The position numbers were made by a program, and so were the translations under genes. The notes under the pieces were generated by a model, which did no database searches, was not told the DNA's origin, and saw only the letters and a list, made by a program, of their open reading frames with translations. A stretch of 28,478 bases of DNA from an uncultured Clostridia bacterium (GTDB taxonomy: Bacteria > Bacillota > Dehalobacteriia > UBA4068 > JAAVYR01): positions 1-28,478 of the forward strand of contig CAMNVD010000005.1 of the NCBI GenBank assembly GCA_946562005.1, read 5' to 3'. Shown here piece by piece: positions 7,947-14,565 of the stretch. The stretch's first letter is position 1, and every line of letters begins with the position of its first letter.

Positions 7947-8573
7947 TTATTTTGTTGTTTGCCCAAGTGGCAGGTTTTGGAGTTTGCCGGTGGTTTGCAA
8001 GTAAGCGATGATGACGTTTACTACTTGCTCTTTGCCAATGACGCTATCTAGGGTCAAGTCATAGTTTGCTGCATAACCCCATTTTTGTGCGGAGTAAAAG
8101 GAATAGTAATTGGCTCGTTGTTTATCCATTTTCGTGAGGACTTTATCACAGTCTTCCGGCGCTATGCCATAACATTCTTGGGCTCGTTGTTTGCGGCGTT
8201 CCCAATCTGTATGGATAAAGACATTGACGCAATTATCATGGTCGTGAAGGGCGTAGTCTGCACAGCGGCCAATGAATATGCAGGACTCCTTTTCTGCTAA
8301 CATACGGATAGCCTTTAACTGAGCCATAAATAGCTGGTGATTGAGGGGGAGATGGCTGACGCTATATAGGCCGGAGCCTAGGTAATAGCCATTTTTTGTG
8401 GCTCTTTCGTCATTGGTTTCAAAGATTTCTTCGCAAAAATTACTTTCTTTTGCGGCAATGGCTAATAACTCTTTATCGTAACAGGGGACGCCTAGTCTTT
8501 CGCTTAAGGCGCGGGCGATGCTTTTACCGCCGCTGGCATATTGTCTGCCGACAGTAATAATCAGTGGTTTCAT
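7947..8573 (-). CDS. Cytidylate kinase-like family protein
   Basis: A 208-residue P-loop nucleotide kinase-like protein. The N-terminus IITVGRQYASGGKSIARAL is a Walker A variant (GRQYASGGKS), as in the cytidylate-kinase-like family (Pfam 13189). LGVPCYDKELL and FIGRCADYAL follow, and an Arg-rich lid (WERRKQRAQECYG) lies past the middle. It is not the canonical Cmk of nucleotide synthesis. These proteins are common in gut Firmicutes and their substrate is not established. On the minus strand the ATG follows GAAGGGAT. It is divergent from feoAB and has a possible TATAAT at 8609-8614 on its own strand. Confidence 0.82.
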   Translation of the reverse strand: MKPLIITVGRQYASGGKSIARALSERLGVPCYDKELLAIAAKESNFCEEIFETNDERATKNGYYLGSGLYSVSHLPLNHQLFMAQLKAIRMLAEKESCIFIGRCADYALHDHDNCVNVFIHTDWERRKQRAQECYGIAPEDCDKVLTKMDKQRANYYSFYSAQKWGYAANYDLTLDSVIGKEQVVNVIIAYLQTTGKLQNLPLGQTTK

Positions 8574-8686
8574 AAGAATCCCTTCTCTTTCTTTTGTTAT
8601 TCTGCTAAATTATATTTTAACACAAAGAAGAAAGAAAAAAAATAACTTTCGGATTTAGTCCTATTTGGCTGTTGTAAAAGCAGCGC

Positions 8687-8739
8687 CTACTGTTTCTTAA
8701 TCGAAAAGTGGTATATTACAAGAAAATCAGTAGTTTTTT
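8687..8739 (+). terminator. Orphan terminator-like hairpin upstream of feoA
   Basis: CTACTG (8687-8692) pairs with CAGTAG (8728-8733). TTTCTT (8693-8698) pairs with AAGAAA (8720-8725) after a 2-nt bulge. The loop is 21 nt and six T follow directly (8734-8739). It points toward feoA but lies upstream of the predicted feoA promoter, so it has no annotated transcript to terminate. The interval 8574-8864 holds no protein gene that I can support. Confidence 0.55.
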
Positions 8740-8760
8740 GTAGGAACGGGGCCATGGATG

Positions 8761-8805
8761 TTGACGGAGAGCAGGCATCTTGTTAAAATAAGAGATAAAC
8801 TTATT
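8761..8805 (+). promoter_or_regulatory. feoA promoter with overlapping inverted repeat
   Basis: TTGACG (8761-8766), a 17-nt spacer and TAAAAT (8784-8789) form a good sigma-A promoter about 75 bp before feoA. The inverted repeat AATAAG-7 nt-CTTATT (8787-8805) overlaps the -10 and the start of transcription. Another AATAAG occurs downstream at about 8823. This is a reasonable place for an iron-responsive repressor, but the sequence is not a clear Fur box, so the regulator is unassigned. Confidence 0.65.
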
Positions 8806-8864
8806 GTTTTTGTTTTAAAATAGAATAAGTGAAATCATCCGAGAATCAGGTTTAGAGGTGTTTT

Positions 8865-9125
8865 ATGATGACACTGGATGAATTAAAAATACATGAATGT
8901 GGCATGATTACCCAAGTGCTGGGGACAGGGGCCTTGAGACAACGGCTCTTGGATATGGGGCTTACGCCTCATACCCAAGTCTTGCTCAAGCGCATTGCGC
9001 CTTTTGGCGACCCTATTACTATCGTCTTGCGGGGCTATGAGCTAACTATTCGCAAGGAAGATGGCAAGAATATTATCATTGCGCCCATTGAGGCACCTAG
9101 GGATAGCAAGGGGGCAGGGAAATGA
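8865..9125 (+). CDS. feoA: Ferrous iron transport protein A
   Basis: An 86-residue SH3-like cytosolic partner of FeoB. The segments ALRQRLLDMGLTPHTQV, APFGDPITIVLRGYELTIRK are family hallmarks (the LxxMGL and GxPxxxxLRGxxxxLR pattern). Two ATGs stand in tandem at the start (8865, 8868), after AGAGGTG. The stop overlaps the feoB start in an ATGA-type junction, implying translational coupling. It presumably stimulates or assembles the FeoB channel. Confidence 0.95.
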   Translation: MMTLDELKIHECGMITQVLGTGALRQRLLDMGLTPHTQVLLKRIAPFGDPITIVLRGYELTIRKEDGKNIIIAPIEAPRDSKGAGK

Positions 9126-11128
9126 TTTTTGCGCTAGCTGGTAATCAAAACTGTGGTAAGACCACGTTATTTAATCAACTCACTGGTAGTAATCAGCATA
9201 TTGGGAATTTCCCAGGGGTAACCATCCAGGCGAAGGAAGGCGTAGTCCGGGGTCATGACCATCTTTCTGTTGTGGATTTACCAGGGGTTTATTCGCTATC
9301 CCCTTATACGGCAGAAGAGATTGTGACTAGGGAATTCTTGATTACCCAAAAACCAGAAGCCATTATCAACATTGTAGATGGTACTAATCTACAGCGAAAT
9401 CTGTATCTGACCTTGCAGCTTTTAGAACTGGAAATTCCTATGGTGTTGGCAGTCAACATGATGGACCAGCTGGAAAAAAGTGGTAATCATGTGAAGCTGG
9501 AAGCGTTATCCAAGCTATTGGGTATTCCGGTGGTGGGCATCTCCGCAGCAAAGGGACAGGGCATCCAGAAATTGATGATAGCTGCGCAAACGGTTGCGGA
9601 GAAAAAACAACTGCCCAAACCTGTTATTGAAAAAAATGTGTTGCAGCAAGATATGGTAAAACTGGAACAGATACTAGGCGCAGCCGCTGCCAGACAAAAC
9701 TTGCCGATAGCCTTTGCAGCTACCCGTGTGCTGGAAGGGGATAGCATCATTAATCGGCAGCTCGGTTTAAGTGCAGCAGAAGAAAAGCAGGTAGCGGAGA
9801 TTATCGCCAAAATCGAAGAAGATAGCCGTATGGACCATATTGCGGCGCTAGCTGATATGCGCTATGGGCAAATTGCTATTGTTTATGACAGCGTCATTCA
9901 GGATTTTCACCGTTCCCGGGAACAAATCCGCACGGATAAAATTGATGATATCGTGACCCATAGATTTTGGGCGATTCCGCTATTCTTTCTGATTATGTTA
10001 GGCATCTTTTGGCTGTCCTTTGGTGTTATTGGCACGCCTCTTAGTGATGGTCTTGCTGAGCTCATTGACAGGTTTAGTTATTGGGTGGATGGATGTTTGG
10101 GACAGTTTGGGATTAGTCCTTGGCTACACTCTCTCATCATTGACGGCATCTTTGCTGGGGTAGGCAGTGTGCTCTCTTTCTTGCCGACTATTATTTGTTT
10201 ATTTTTCTTTCTCTCCATTTTGGAGGACAGCGGTTATATGGCGCGGGTAGCGCTTATCATGGATAAAGCCCTTCGTCATATTGGTCTATCGGGGAAGTCT
10301 TTTGTACCTATGATTATCGGTTTCGGCTGCTCTGTGCCGGCTATCATGGCGACCAGGACGCTAGCTAGTCCTAGGGACCGGCAAATGACTATTATGCTGG
10401 TGCCCTTCATGTCTTGCAGCGCCAAGCTTCCTATTTATGCAGTTTTTGCAGCAGCATTTTTTCCGGAAAAACCTTGGCTCTTGATGATGATAATCTATCT
10501 TTTGGGCATTGGGGTGGCAATCCTGGCGGGGTTGCTCTTGAACCGTACGGCTTTCCGGGGCGATAGCACGCCCTTCCTGATGGAGCTGCCGCCTTATCGT
10601 TTCCCAACGCTTAAAACTATCGGCCTGAATATCTGGGATAGGGCAAAAGACTTTATTACCAAAGCATTTACTATTATTTTTCTAGCGTCTATTCTTATCT
10701 GGTTCTTGCAACGGTTTAATTTCCAGCTGCAAATGGTGGATAGCGGTGAAAATAGTATGTTATCTAGCCTGGGAAAAATCATTGCGCCTGTTTTTGCTCC
10801 GCTAGGCTTTGGCAATTGGCAAGCAACTGCCGCGCTCATCACCGGCTTTAGCGCAAAAGAGACTGTTATTAGCACCTTATCTGTGCTCCTTAGCAATGGA
10901 GATGTGGCAGGTTTGCCACTGGCGCTGACTAATTTTTTTACACCGTTGGCTGCTTTTTCTTTTCTTTGTTTTTGTCTGCTTTATATGCCTTGTGTGGCGG
11001 CCTTTGCTACAGGCAAGCGGGAGTTAAAATCTTGGAGGAAGGCTGTGGAGGTAGGATTATTCCAAACGGCAACGGCATATATTGTAGCAATGATCGTCTA
11101 TCAGGTCGGCTCTCTGCTGGGTTTTTAA
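9122..11128 (+). CDS. feoB: Ferrous iron transporter B
   Basis: Inner-membrane Fe(II) transporter with an N-terminal G-protein domain. The P-loop is GNQNCGKTT (residues 7-15), with Cys in place of the common Ser, a variant seen in other Firmicutes FeoB proteins. G3 is DLPGVYSL and G4 is NMMD. Switch I contains the NFPGVT segment. The membrane half (from about residue 280) has Gate-type repeats including GFGCSVPAIMATRTL and the second copy around LITGFSAKETVIST. The 668-residue length is at the short end of the family. It is translationally coupled to feoA and followed 17 bp later by the Cys-rich accessory gene. Confidence 0.96.
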   Translation: MIFALAGNQNCGKTTLFNQLTGSNQHIGNFPGVTIQAKEGVVRGHDHLSVVDLPGVYSLSPYTAEEIVTREFLITQKPEAIINIVDGTNLQRNLYLTLQLLELEIPMVLAVNMMDQLEKSGNHVKLEALSKLLGIPVVGISAAKGQGIQKLMIAAQTVAEKKQLPKPVIEKNVLQQDMVKLEQILGAAAARQNLPIAFAATRVLEGDSIINRQLGLSAAEEKQVAEIIAKIEEDSRMDHIAALADMRYGQIAIVYDSVIQDFHRSREQIRTDKIDDIVTHRFWAIPLFFLIMLGIFWLSFGVIGTPLSDGLAELIDRFSYWVDGCLGQFGISPWLHSLIIDGIFAGVGSVLSFLPTIICLFFFLSILEDSGYMARVALIMDKALRHIGLSGKSFVPMIIGFGCSVPAIMATRTLASPRDRQMTIMLVPFMSCSAKLPIYAVFAAAFFPEKPWLLMMIIYLLGIGVAILAGLLLNRTAFRGDSTPFLMELPPYRFPTLKTIGLNIWDRAKDFITKAFTIIFLASILIWFLQRFNFQLQMVDSGENSMLSSLGKIIAPVFAPLGFGNWQATAALITGFSAKETVISTLSVLLSNGDVAGLPLALTNFFTPLAAFSFLCFCLLYMPCVAAFATGKRELKSWRKAVEVGLFQTATAYIVAMIVYQVGSLLGF

Positions 11129-11145
11129 GGTAGGAGGAAGATAAT

Positions 11146-11334
11146 ATGATTTTCATAGAAATGGCAATTATCGGCGGGCTTGCTTTGTGGGCGTACATTG
11201 CGCTCCGTAATGTATTAAAGAAGAAACAAGGCTGTAATCACTGTGGCAACTGTTCTCATTGCAGTTATTATGATAGCTGCCCGCAAAATCAGCCCCAGCT
11301 TCCAGAAGCAGATGGGGAGAAAATTCATTCTTGA
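11146..11334 (+). CDS. FeoB-associated Cys-rich membrane protein
   Basis: A 62-residue protein with one N-terminal transmembrane segment (about residues 2-20), a basic stretch (NVLKKK) and a Cys cluster, CNHCGNCSHCSYYDSC, near residue 30. This architecture is that of the small FeoB-associated protein family found after feoB in Firmicutes, thought to assist FeoB. The ATG follows TAGGAGGAAG. Its TGA stop is embedded in the -35 hexamer of the predicted metN leader promoter, so the two transcription units abut directly. Confidence 0.9.
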   Translation: MIFIEMAIIGGLALWAYIALRNVLKKKQGCNHCGNCSHCSYYDSCPQNQPQLPEADGEKIHS

Positions 11335-11359
11335 CAGGGTCTGGAAAGTATGGTAGCCT
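11331..11359 (+). promoter_or_regulatory. Predicted promoter of the metNIQ leader
   Basis: TTGACA (11331-11336) is an exact -35 match. A 17-nt spacer leads to TAGCCT (11354-11359), a weak -10 that keeps the critical T-A-x-x-x-T positions. The hexamer overlaps the stop codon of the upstream Feo-associated gene. Transcription from here would begin about 45 nt before the small Met/Cys-rich ORF. Read-through from feoAB is an alternative source of the transcript. Confidence 0.55.
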
Positions 11360-11408
11360 ATGTTTAATCAAGCTTATGAATGTGTAGGCAGAGAGGAAGT
11401 TATCGCAA

Positions 11409-11498
11409 ATGAGAGCAATCAATGATAACAACATGGATATGTGCATGATGATGATGCGGACCAAAGATTGCTGTATCATGCGATGCTTCATGCGCTAA
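11409..11498 (+). CDS. Met/Cys-rich 29-residue leader peptide upstream of metNIQ
   Basis: A small ORF from ATG 11409 to TAA 11496-11498, with GAGGAAG about 10 nt upstream. Of 29 codons, nine are Met and four are Cys. Four Met codons are consecutive (codons 13-16, 11445-11456) and CysCys occurs at codons 21-22. The remaining residues are mostly polar or charged and there is no membrane segment. It is followed by an intrinsic terminator and then the methionine importer genes. I infer a regulatory leader peptide whose Met (and perhaps Cys) codons sense charged tRNA. A free-standing metal-binding microprotein next to the Feo genes is the alternative. Confidence 0.65.
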   Translation: MRAINDNNMDMCMMMMRTKDCCIMRCFMR

Positions 11499-11582
11499 AA
11501 TAAATTTCCACATCGGGAAATTTGCAGTGATGAAAAATCAATTGAAACTGTAATCTTTGGAAGCCAACAAATGTAGGCTTCC
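11461..11582 (+). promoter_or_regulatory. Candidate attenuator with mutually exclusive RNA structures before metN
   Basis: CCAAAGATTGC (11461-11471), directly after the Met-codon run, is complementary to 11550-11560 over 11 pairs, one of them G-U. The last two bases of that partner (GG 11559-11560) are also the base of the terminator stem, so both helices cannot form fully. An upstream GCAATC (11415-11420, codons 3-4) can pair with GATTGC (11466-11471). GCATGAT (11443-11449) can pair with ATCATGC (11475-11481). A further hairpin, AAATTTCC/GGAAATTT (11502-11523), would sit in the antiterminator loop. No SAM riboswitch or T-box is recognisable. Confidence 0.6.
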
Positions 11583-11587
11583 TTTTT
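11559..11587 (+). terminator. Intrinsic terminator in the metN leader
   Basis: GGAAGCC (11559-11565) pairs with GGCTTCC (11576-11582) across a 10-nt loop, followed by five T. It lies 37 bp before the metN start and after the leader ORF, so it must be read through for metNIQ expression from the upstream promoter. Confidence 0.75.
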
Positions 11588-11623
11588 CATTTGTGAGTAT
11601 GGTTTTTAGGAAAGGGGGATGAC

Positions 11624-12646
11624 ATGGGGATGCAGCAGTCTATGATTGCCATTCATCGGTTGAAAAAGACTTATATTAGCCATGGGCAAGAGGTAACCGC
11701 TTTACAGGAAATTAATCTGGAGATTCCCCGAGGAGATATTTTTGGCATTATCGGCATGAGCGGTGCTGGCAAATCTACGCTGATTCGTTGTATGAATCTA
11801 TTAGAACGTCCTACAGAAGGGGAAATCATTATTGATGGGCAGGATATGACGCAACTTTCTGATAAAGAATTGCGGCAGATGCGTCTCTCTGTTGGTATGA
11901 TATTTCAGCGATTTAATCTGCTTATGCAAAGCACCGTGGAAAAAAATGTGCTCTTTCCTCTGGAAATCACTCGTACGCCGAAAAAAGAGGCAAAAAAGCG
12001 CACCATGGAACTTTTGGAATTAGTGGGGCTGGGGGATAAAGCGGGGGCTTATCCTGCGCAACTCTCTGGCGGACAAATGCAGCGGGTGGCTATCGCCCGG
12101 GCTCTGGCGGCTAACCCTAAGGTGCTGCTCTGTGATGAGGCTACCTCCGCTCTGGACCCTATGACCACTACAGCCATCCTGGATTTGCTAAAAAATATTA
12201 ACAAACAGCTGGGCATTACTATTGTAGTAATTACCCACGAAATGAACGTCATACGCCGCATTTGCAATCAAGTGGCCATTATCGACCAAGGGGTTATTGC
12301 TGAGCAAGGCCCAGTGGGGGACATCTTTACCAACCCCAAAACTGATGCGGCCAAACGGCTCTTCCGCCCGAACAAGCCGGAAACCAGCGGCAGCAAAAAA
12401 GCATTACGTTTAATCTTTGCTGGACAGACCATTTATGAACCTGTGATTTCTGGTATGATACAGGCTTGCGGGGTACCGGTCTCCATCATCTCAGCAGATA
12501 TTGAGCAAATGGGAGACGGCATCTATGGACAGACTACCATCGAAATCCCTGAGGATAAAGAGGCTGCAAGTCGTATCCTGGATTATCTGGCAGAACAAGG
12601 GGTAACTACTGAGGAGGTGATGGCGTCATGTCAGAATCACAAATGA
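11624..12646 (+). CDS. metN: Methionine ABC transporter ATP-binding protein
   Basis: A 340-residue ATPase of the D/L-methionine importer. Walker A is GMSGAGKST (residues 44-52), the signature is LSGGQ (147-151) and Walker B is VLLCDEATSALDP (from 167). The roughly 80 C-terminal residues (from about 258) form a NIL domain, which in characterised MetN binds cytosolic methionine to cause transinhibition. This supports methionine over other substrates. The ATG follows a strong AGGAAAGGGGG. It overlaps metI by 19 bp. Expression is predicted to depend on the upstream leader. Confidence 0.95.
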   Translation: MGMQQSMIAIHRLKKTYISHGQEVTALQEINLEIPRGDIFGIIGMSGAGKSTLIRCMNLLERPTEGEIIIDGQDMTQLSDKELRQMRLSVGMIFQRFNLLMQSTVEKNVLFPLEITRTPKKEAKKRTMELLELVGLGDKAGAYPAQLSGGQMQRVAIARALAANPKVLLCDEATSALDPMTTTAILDLLKNINKQLGITIVVITHEMNVIRRICNQVAIIDQGVIAEQGPVGDIFTNPKTDAAKRLFRPNKPETSGSKKALRLIFAGQTIYEPVISGMIQACGVPVSIISADIEQMGDGIYGQTTIEIPEDKEAASRILDYLAEQGVTTEEVMASCQNHK

Positions 12647-13287
12647 TTGCGCTTATCTCTGATGGCACGTTGCAGACGCTGTATATGACGTTTGTCTCTG
12701 TATTTTTCTCTTATCTTTTGGGGTTGCCTTTAGGGGTTATCCTGGTCGCAACGGGGAAAGATGGCATCATGCCTATGCCGGTGTTTAACAACATCTTAGG
12801 CACCATTGTCAATGTGGTCCGTTCCGTCCCTTTTCTTATCCTGATGATTGCGCTCATTCCCCTATCCCGCTTTGTGGTGGGGACCAGCATTGGTTCTAAT
12901 GCCGCCATTGTATCGCTAGTCATTGCGGCGGTACCTTTCATTGGTAGGATGGTAGAGTCCTCTCTCCTGGAAATCGACCATGGCGTTATCGAAGCGGCCC
13001 AATCTATGGGGGCTTCTCCTATGCAGATTATCTTCAAAGTGATGATACCAGAGGCGGTGCCATCCCTCATTACGGGAGCAGCCATTGCCTCTACCACGAT
13101 TTTGGGTTATTCTGCTATGGCCGGGGCTGTTGGTGCCGGGGGGCTGGGGGCTTTGGCTATCCGCTTTGGCTATCACCGTAGTGAGCCGTTAATCATGTAT
13201 ATCACCTTAATCATATTAGTTTTTATGGTGCAGTTTATACAGTTCTTAGGGGACTACATGGCGAGAAAATGCGATCACCGCAAGTAG
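12628..13287 (+). CDS. metI: Methionine ABC transporter permease
   Basis: A 219-residue permease with about five transmembrane helices. The cytoplasmic EAA coupling loop reads EAAQSMGASPMQIIFKVMIPEA, and MetI-typical segments such as VRSVPFLILMIALIPLSR and SAMAGAVGAGGLG are present. It starts inside the end of metN (ATG 12628, preceded by GAGGAGGTGATGG), indicating translational coupling. The binding-protein gene metQ is separated from it by 301 bp, which is unusual for a metNIQ operon. Confidence 0.95.
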   Translation: MSESQMIALISDGTLQTLYMTFVSVFFSYLLGLPLGVILVATGKDGIMPMPVFNNILGTIVNVVRSVPFLILMIALIPLSRFVVGTSIGSNAAIVSLVIAAVPFIGRMVESSLLEIDHGVIEAAQSMGASPMQIIFKVMIPEAVPSLITGAAIASTTILGYSAMAGAVGAGGLGALAIRFGYHRSEPLIMYITLIILVFMVQFIQFLGDYMARKCDHRK

Positions 13288-13380
13288 TGCCACGGGGTAT
13301 GGAGGCTTATTTTCTGCTTTCATCGCATACCTATTGCCCAGGAAGTAGTAGGCATTGCCTTCATACTTAGCGGTTTGTCT

Positions 13381-13441
13381 GGATTCTTCAGCTACGCTCA
13401 GAATGACAGGGAGGGGGGGGCTGGTAGCCCTCAGAATGACA
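13381..13441 (+). repeat. Dispersed repeat, doubled, between metI and metQ
   Basis: GGATTCTTCAGCTACGCTCAGAATGACA at 13381-13408 (28 bp, shown here as two parts: GGATTCTTCAGCTACG and CTCAGAATGACA) and a second CTCAGAATGACA ending at 13441. The same sequence recurs at 14511, 16714 and 22923. The 13288-13588 interval otherwise holds the metQ promoter and no ORF that I can support. A second homology, 13478-13520, resembles 16866-16908 at roughly three bases in four. Confidence 0.85.
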
Positions 13442-13497
13442 ATAATCCGCTACTGAGTGCCAAGGTGAAATGATTTGGTAAGTGGTAATACGTAATT

Positions 13498-13529
13498 TTG
13501 AGGTACTGTGTGGCAAATTTTGCTATAAT
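13498..13529 (+). promoter_or_regulatory. metQ promoter
   Basis: TATAAT at 13524-13529 with an upstream TGC gives an extended -10. The nearest -35-like element is TTGAGG (13498-13503), with a long 20-nt spacer, so the extended -10 probably dominates. It places a transcription start about 55 bp before metQ and gives the binding protein its own promoter, independent of the metN leader. Confidence 0.65.
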
Positions 13530-13588
13530 GTGGGGAACCATTTTATAGATAGATGAAACAAAAAAGAACATATGAGGAGGAAATAAGA

Positions 13589-14440
13589 ATGAAAAAGAAA
13601 GCTTTATTGGCAGCAGCTCTTGCTTGCGCTTGTGCATTCTCTTTTGCTGGTTGTGGTAGCAAAGATGATGCTGGAAAGGACCAAGACCAAAACCAAGGTA
13701 ATGAACAACTAGTAACAGTGAAAGTAGGGGCTACTGCTGTACCTCACCAGGAAATTTTAGAAACCCTAGTGGAAGATTTGAAGGCAGAAGGCATTGATTT
13801 GCAAATCGTACCTTTTGATGATTATCCGCTGATTAATCCTGCAACCGACAATGGGGAATTAGATGCAAACTATTTCCAACATACTCCATATTTGGATAAC
13901 TACAACACTACCAATAACGGCACTTTGGTTGCATTGGGTACTGTGCACTATGAACCGTTAGGTCTATTCCCAGGGAAAGTAGCAACTGTTGCAGAACTCC
14001 AAGACGGTGCTACCATTGCGGTACCAAACGATACTTCTAATGAAGCTCGGGCATTGCTCTTATTAGAAGCGCAAGGACTTATTAAACTAAAAGAAGACGC
14101 TGGCTTAAATGCAACACCTATTGACATTGTAGAAAACCCTAAAAATATCAAAATCGAAGAATTGGACGCAGCACAAGTAGCTCGTGCTCTGCCGGATGTA
14201 GATATGGCTGTCATTAACGGCAACTATGCGCTGCAAGCTGACTTAAATGCTGCAACTGACGCTGTGGCTATCGAGTCTGCTGATTCTCTTGCTGGGACTA
14301 CTTTTGCTAACATCTTGGTTGTAAAGGCTGGTAACGAAGAAAAACCAGAACTCCAAGCTGTGCTCAAAGCATTACAAAGCGACAAAACGAAGAAATTTAT
14401 TGAAGAAAAATATCAAGGGTCTGTGGTACCTACTTTCTAA
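13589..14440 (+). CDS. metQ: Methionine-binding lipoprotein
   Basis: A 283-residue NlpA/MetQ-family substrate-binding lipoprotein, anchored outside the membrane. The signal peptide is MKKKALLAAALACACAFSFA with a lipobox ending FAGC, so Cys22 is the lipidated residue, followed by an Asp/Lys/Gln-rich linker. Family segments are FDDYPLINPATDNGELDANYFQHTPYLD (residues after 70) and the VDMAVINGNYAL pocket segment. The start at 13589 has AGGAGG seven to eight bases upstream. An in-frame ATG at 13553 would add 12 charged residues before the signal peptide and is unlikely. It forms one importer with metN and metI. Confidence 0.95.
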   Translation: MKKKALLAAALACACAFSFAGCGSKDDAGKDQDQNQGNEQLVTVKVGATAVPHQEILETLVEDLKAEGIDLQIVPFDDYPLINPATDNGELDANYFQHTPYLDNYNTTNNGTLVALGTVHYEPLGLFPGKVATVAELQDGATIAVPNDTSNEARALLLLEAQGLIKLKEDAGLNATPIDIVENPKNIKIEELDAAQVARALPDVDMAVINGNYALQADLNAATDAVAIESADSLAGTTFANILVVKAGNEEKPELQAVLKALQSDKTKKFIEEKYQGSVVPTF

Positions 14441-14461
14441 TCAAAAAGAAAGCAGTAGCAG

Positions 14462-14507
14462 AAAAAGAGAGTATCCATCCTCTAGGGGAATGGATACTCT
14501 CTTTTTA
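14462..14507 (+). terminator. Intrinsic terminator after metQ
   Basis: AGAGAGTATCCAT (14466-14478) pairs perfectly with ATGGATACTCTCT (14490-14502) around an 11-nt loop, with flanking A-run and T-run. It ends metQ transcription ahead of the convergent P-type ATPase gene. Confidence 0.9.
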
Positions 14508-14510
14508 TTA

Positions 14511-14561
14511 AGATTCTTCGCTATTGCTCAGAATGACAGACTTGCTGTCGCTCAGAATGAC
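14511..14561 (+). repeat. Dispersed repeat, doubled, between metQ and the metal ATPase
   Basis: AGATTCTTCGCTATTG followed by CTCAGAATGACA (14511-14538), then a second copy of the 3' half, GTCGCTCAGAATGACG, ending at 14561. The orientation is the same as the other copies in the window. It abuts the 3' end of the ATPase gene. Confidence 0.85.
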
Positions 14562-14565
14562 GAAC

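Noticed and set aside
11500..11582. SAM riboswitch or T-box before metN
   Set aside because: The leader is too short, lacks the S-box core and has no T-box TGG-containing consensus with a specifier stem. The visible structures fit a peptide-dependent attenuator better.
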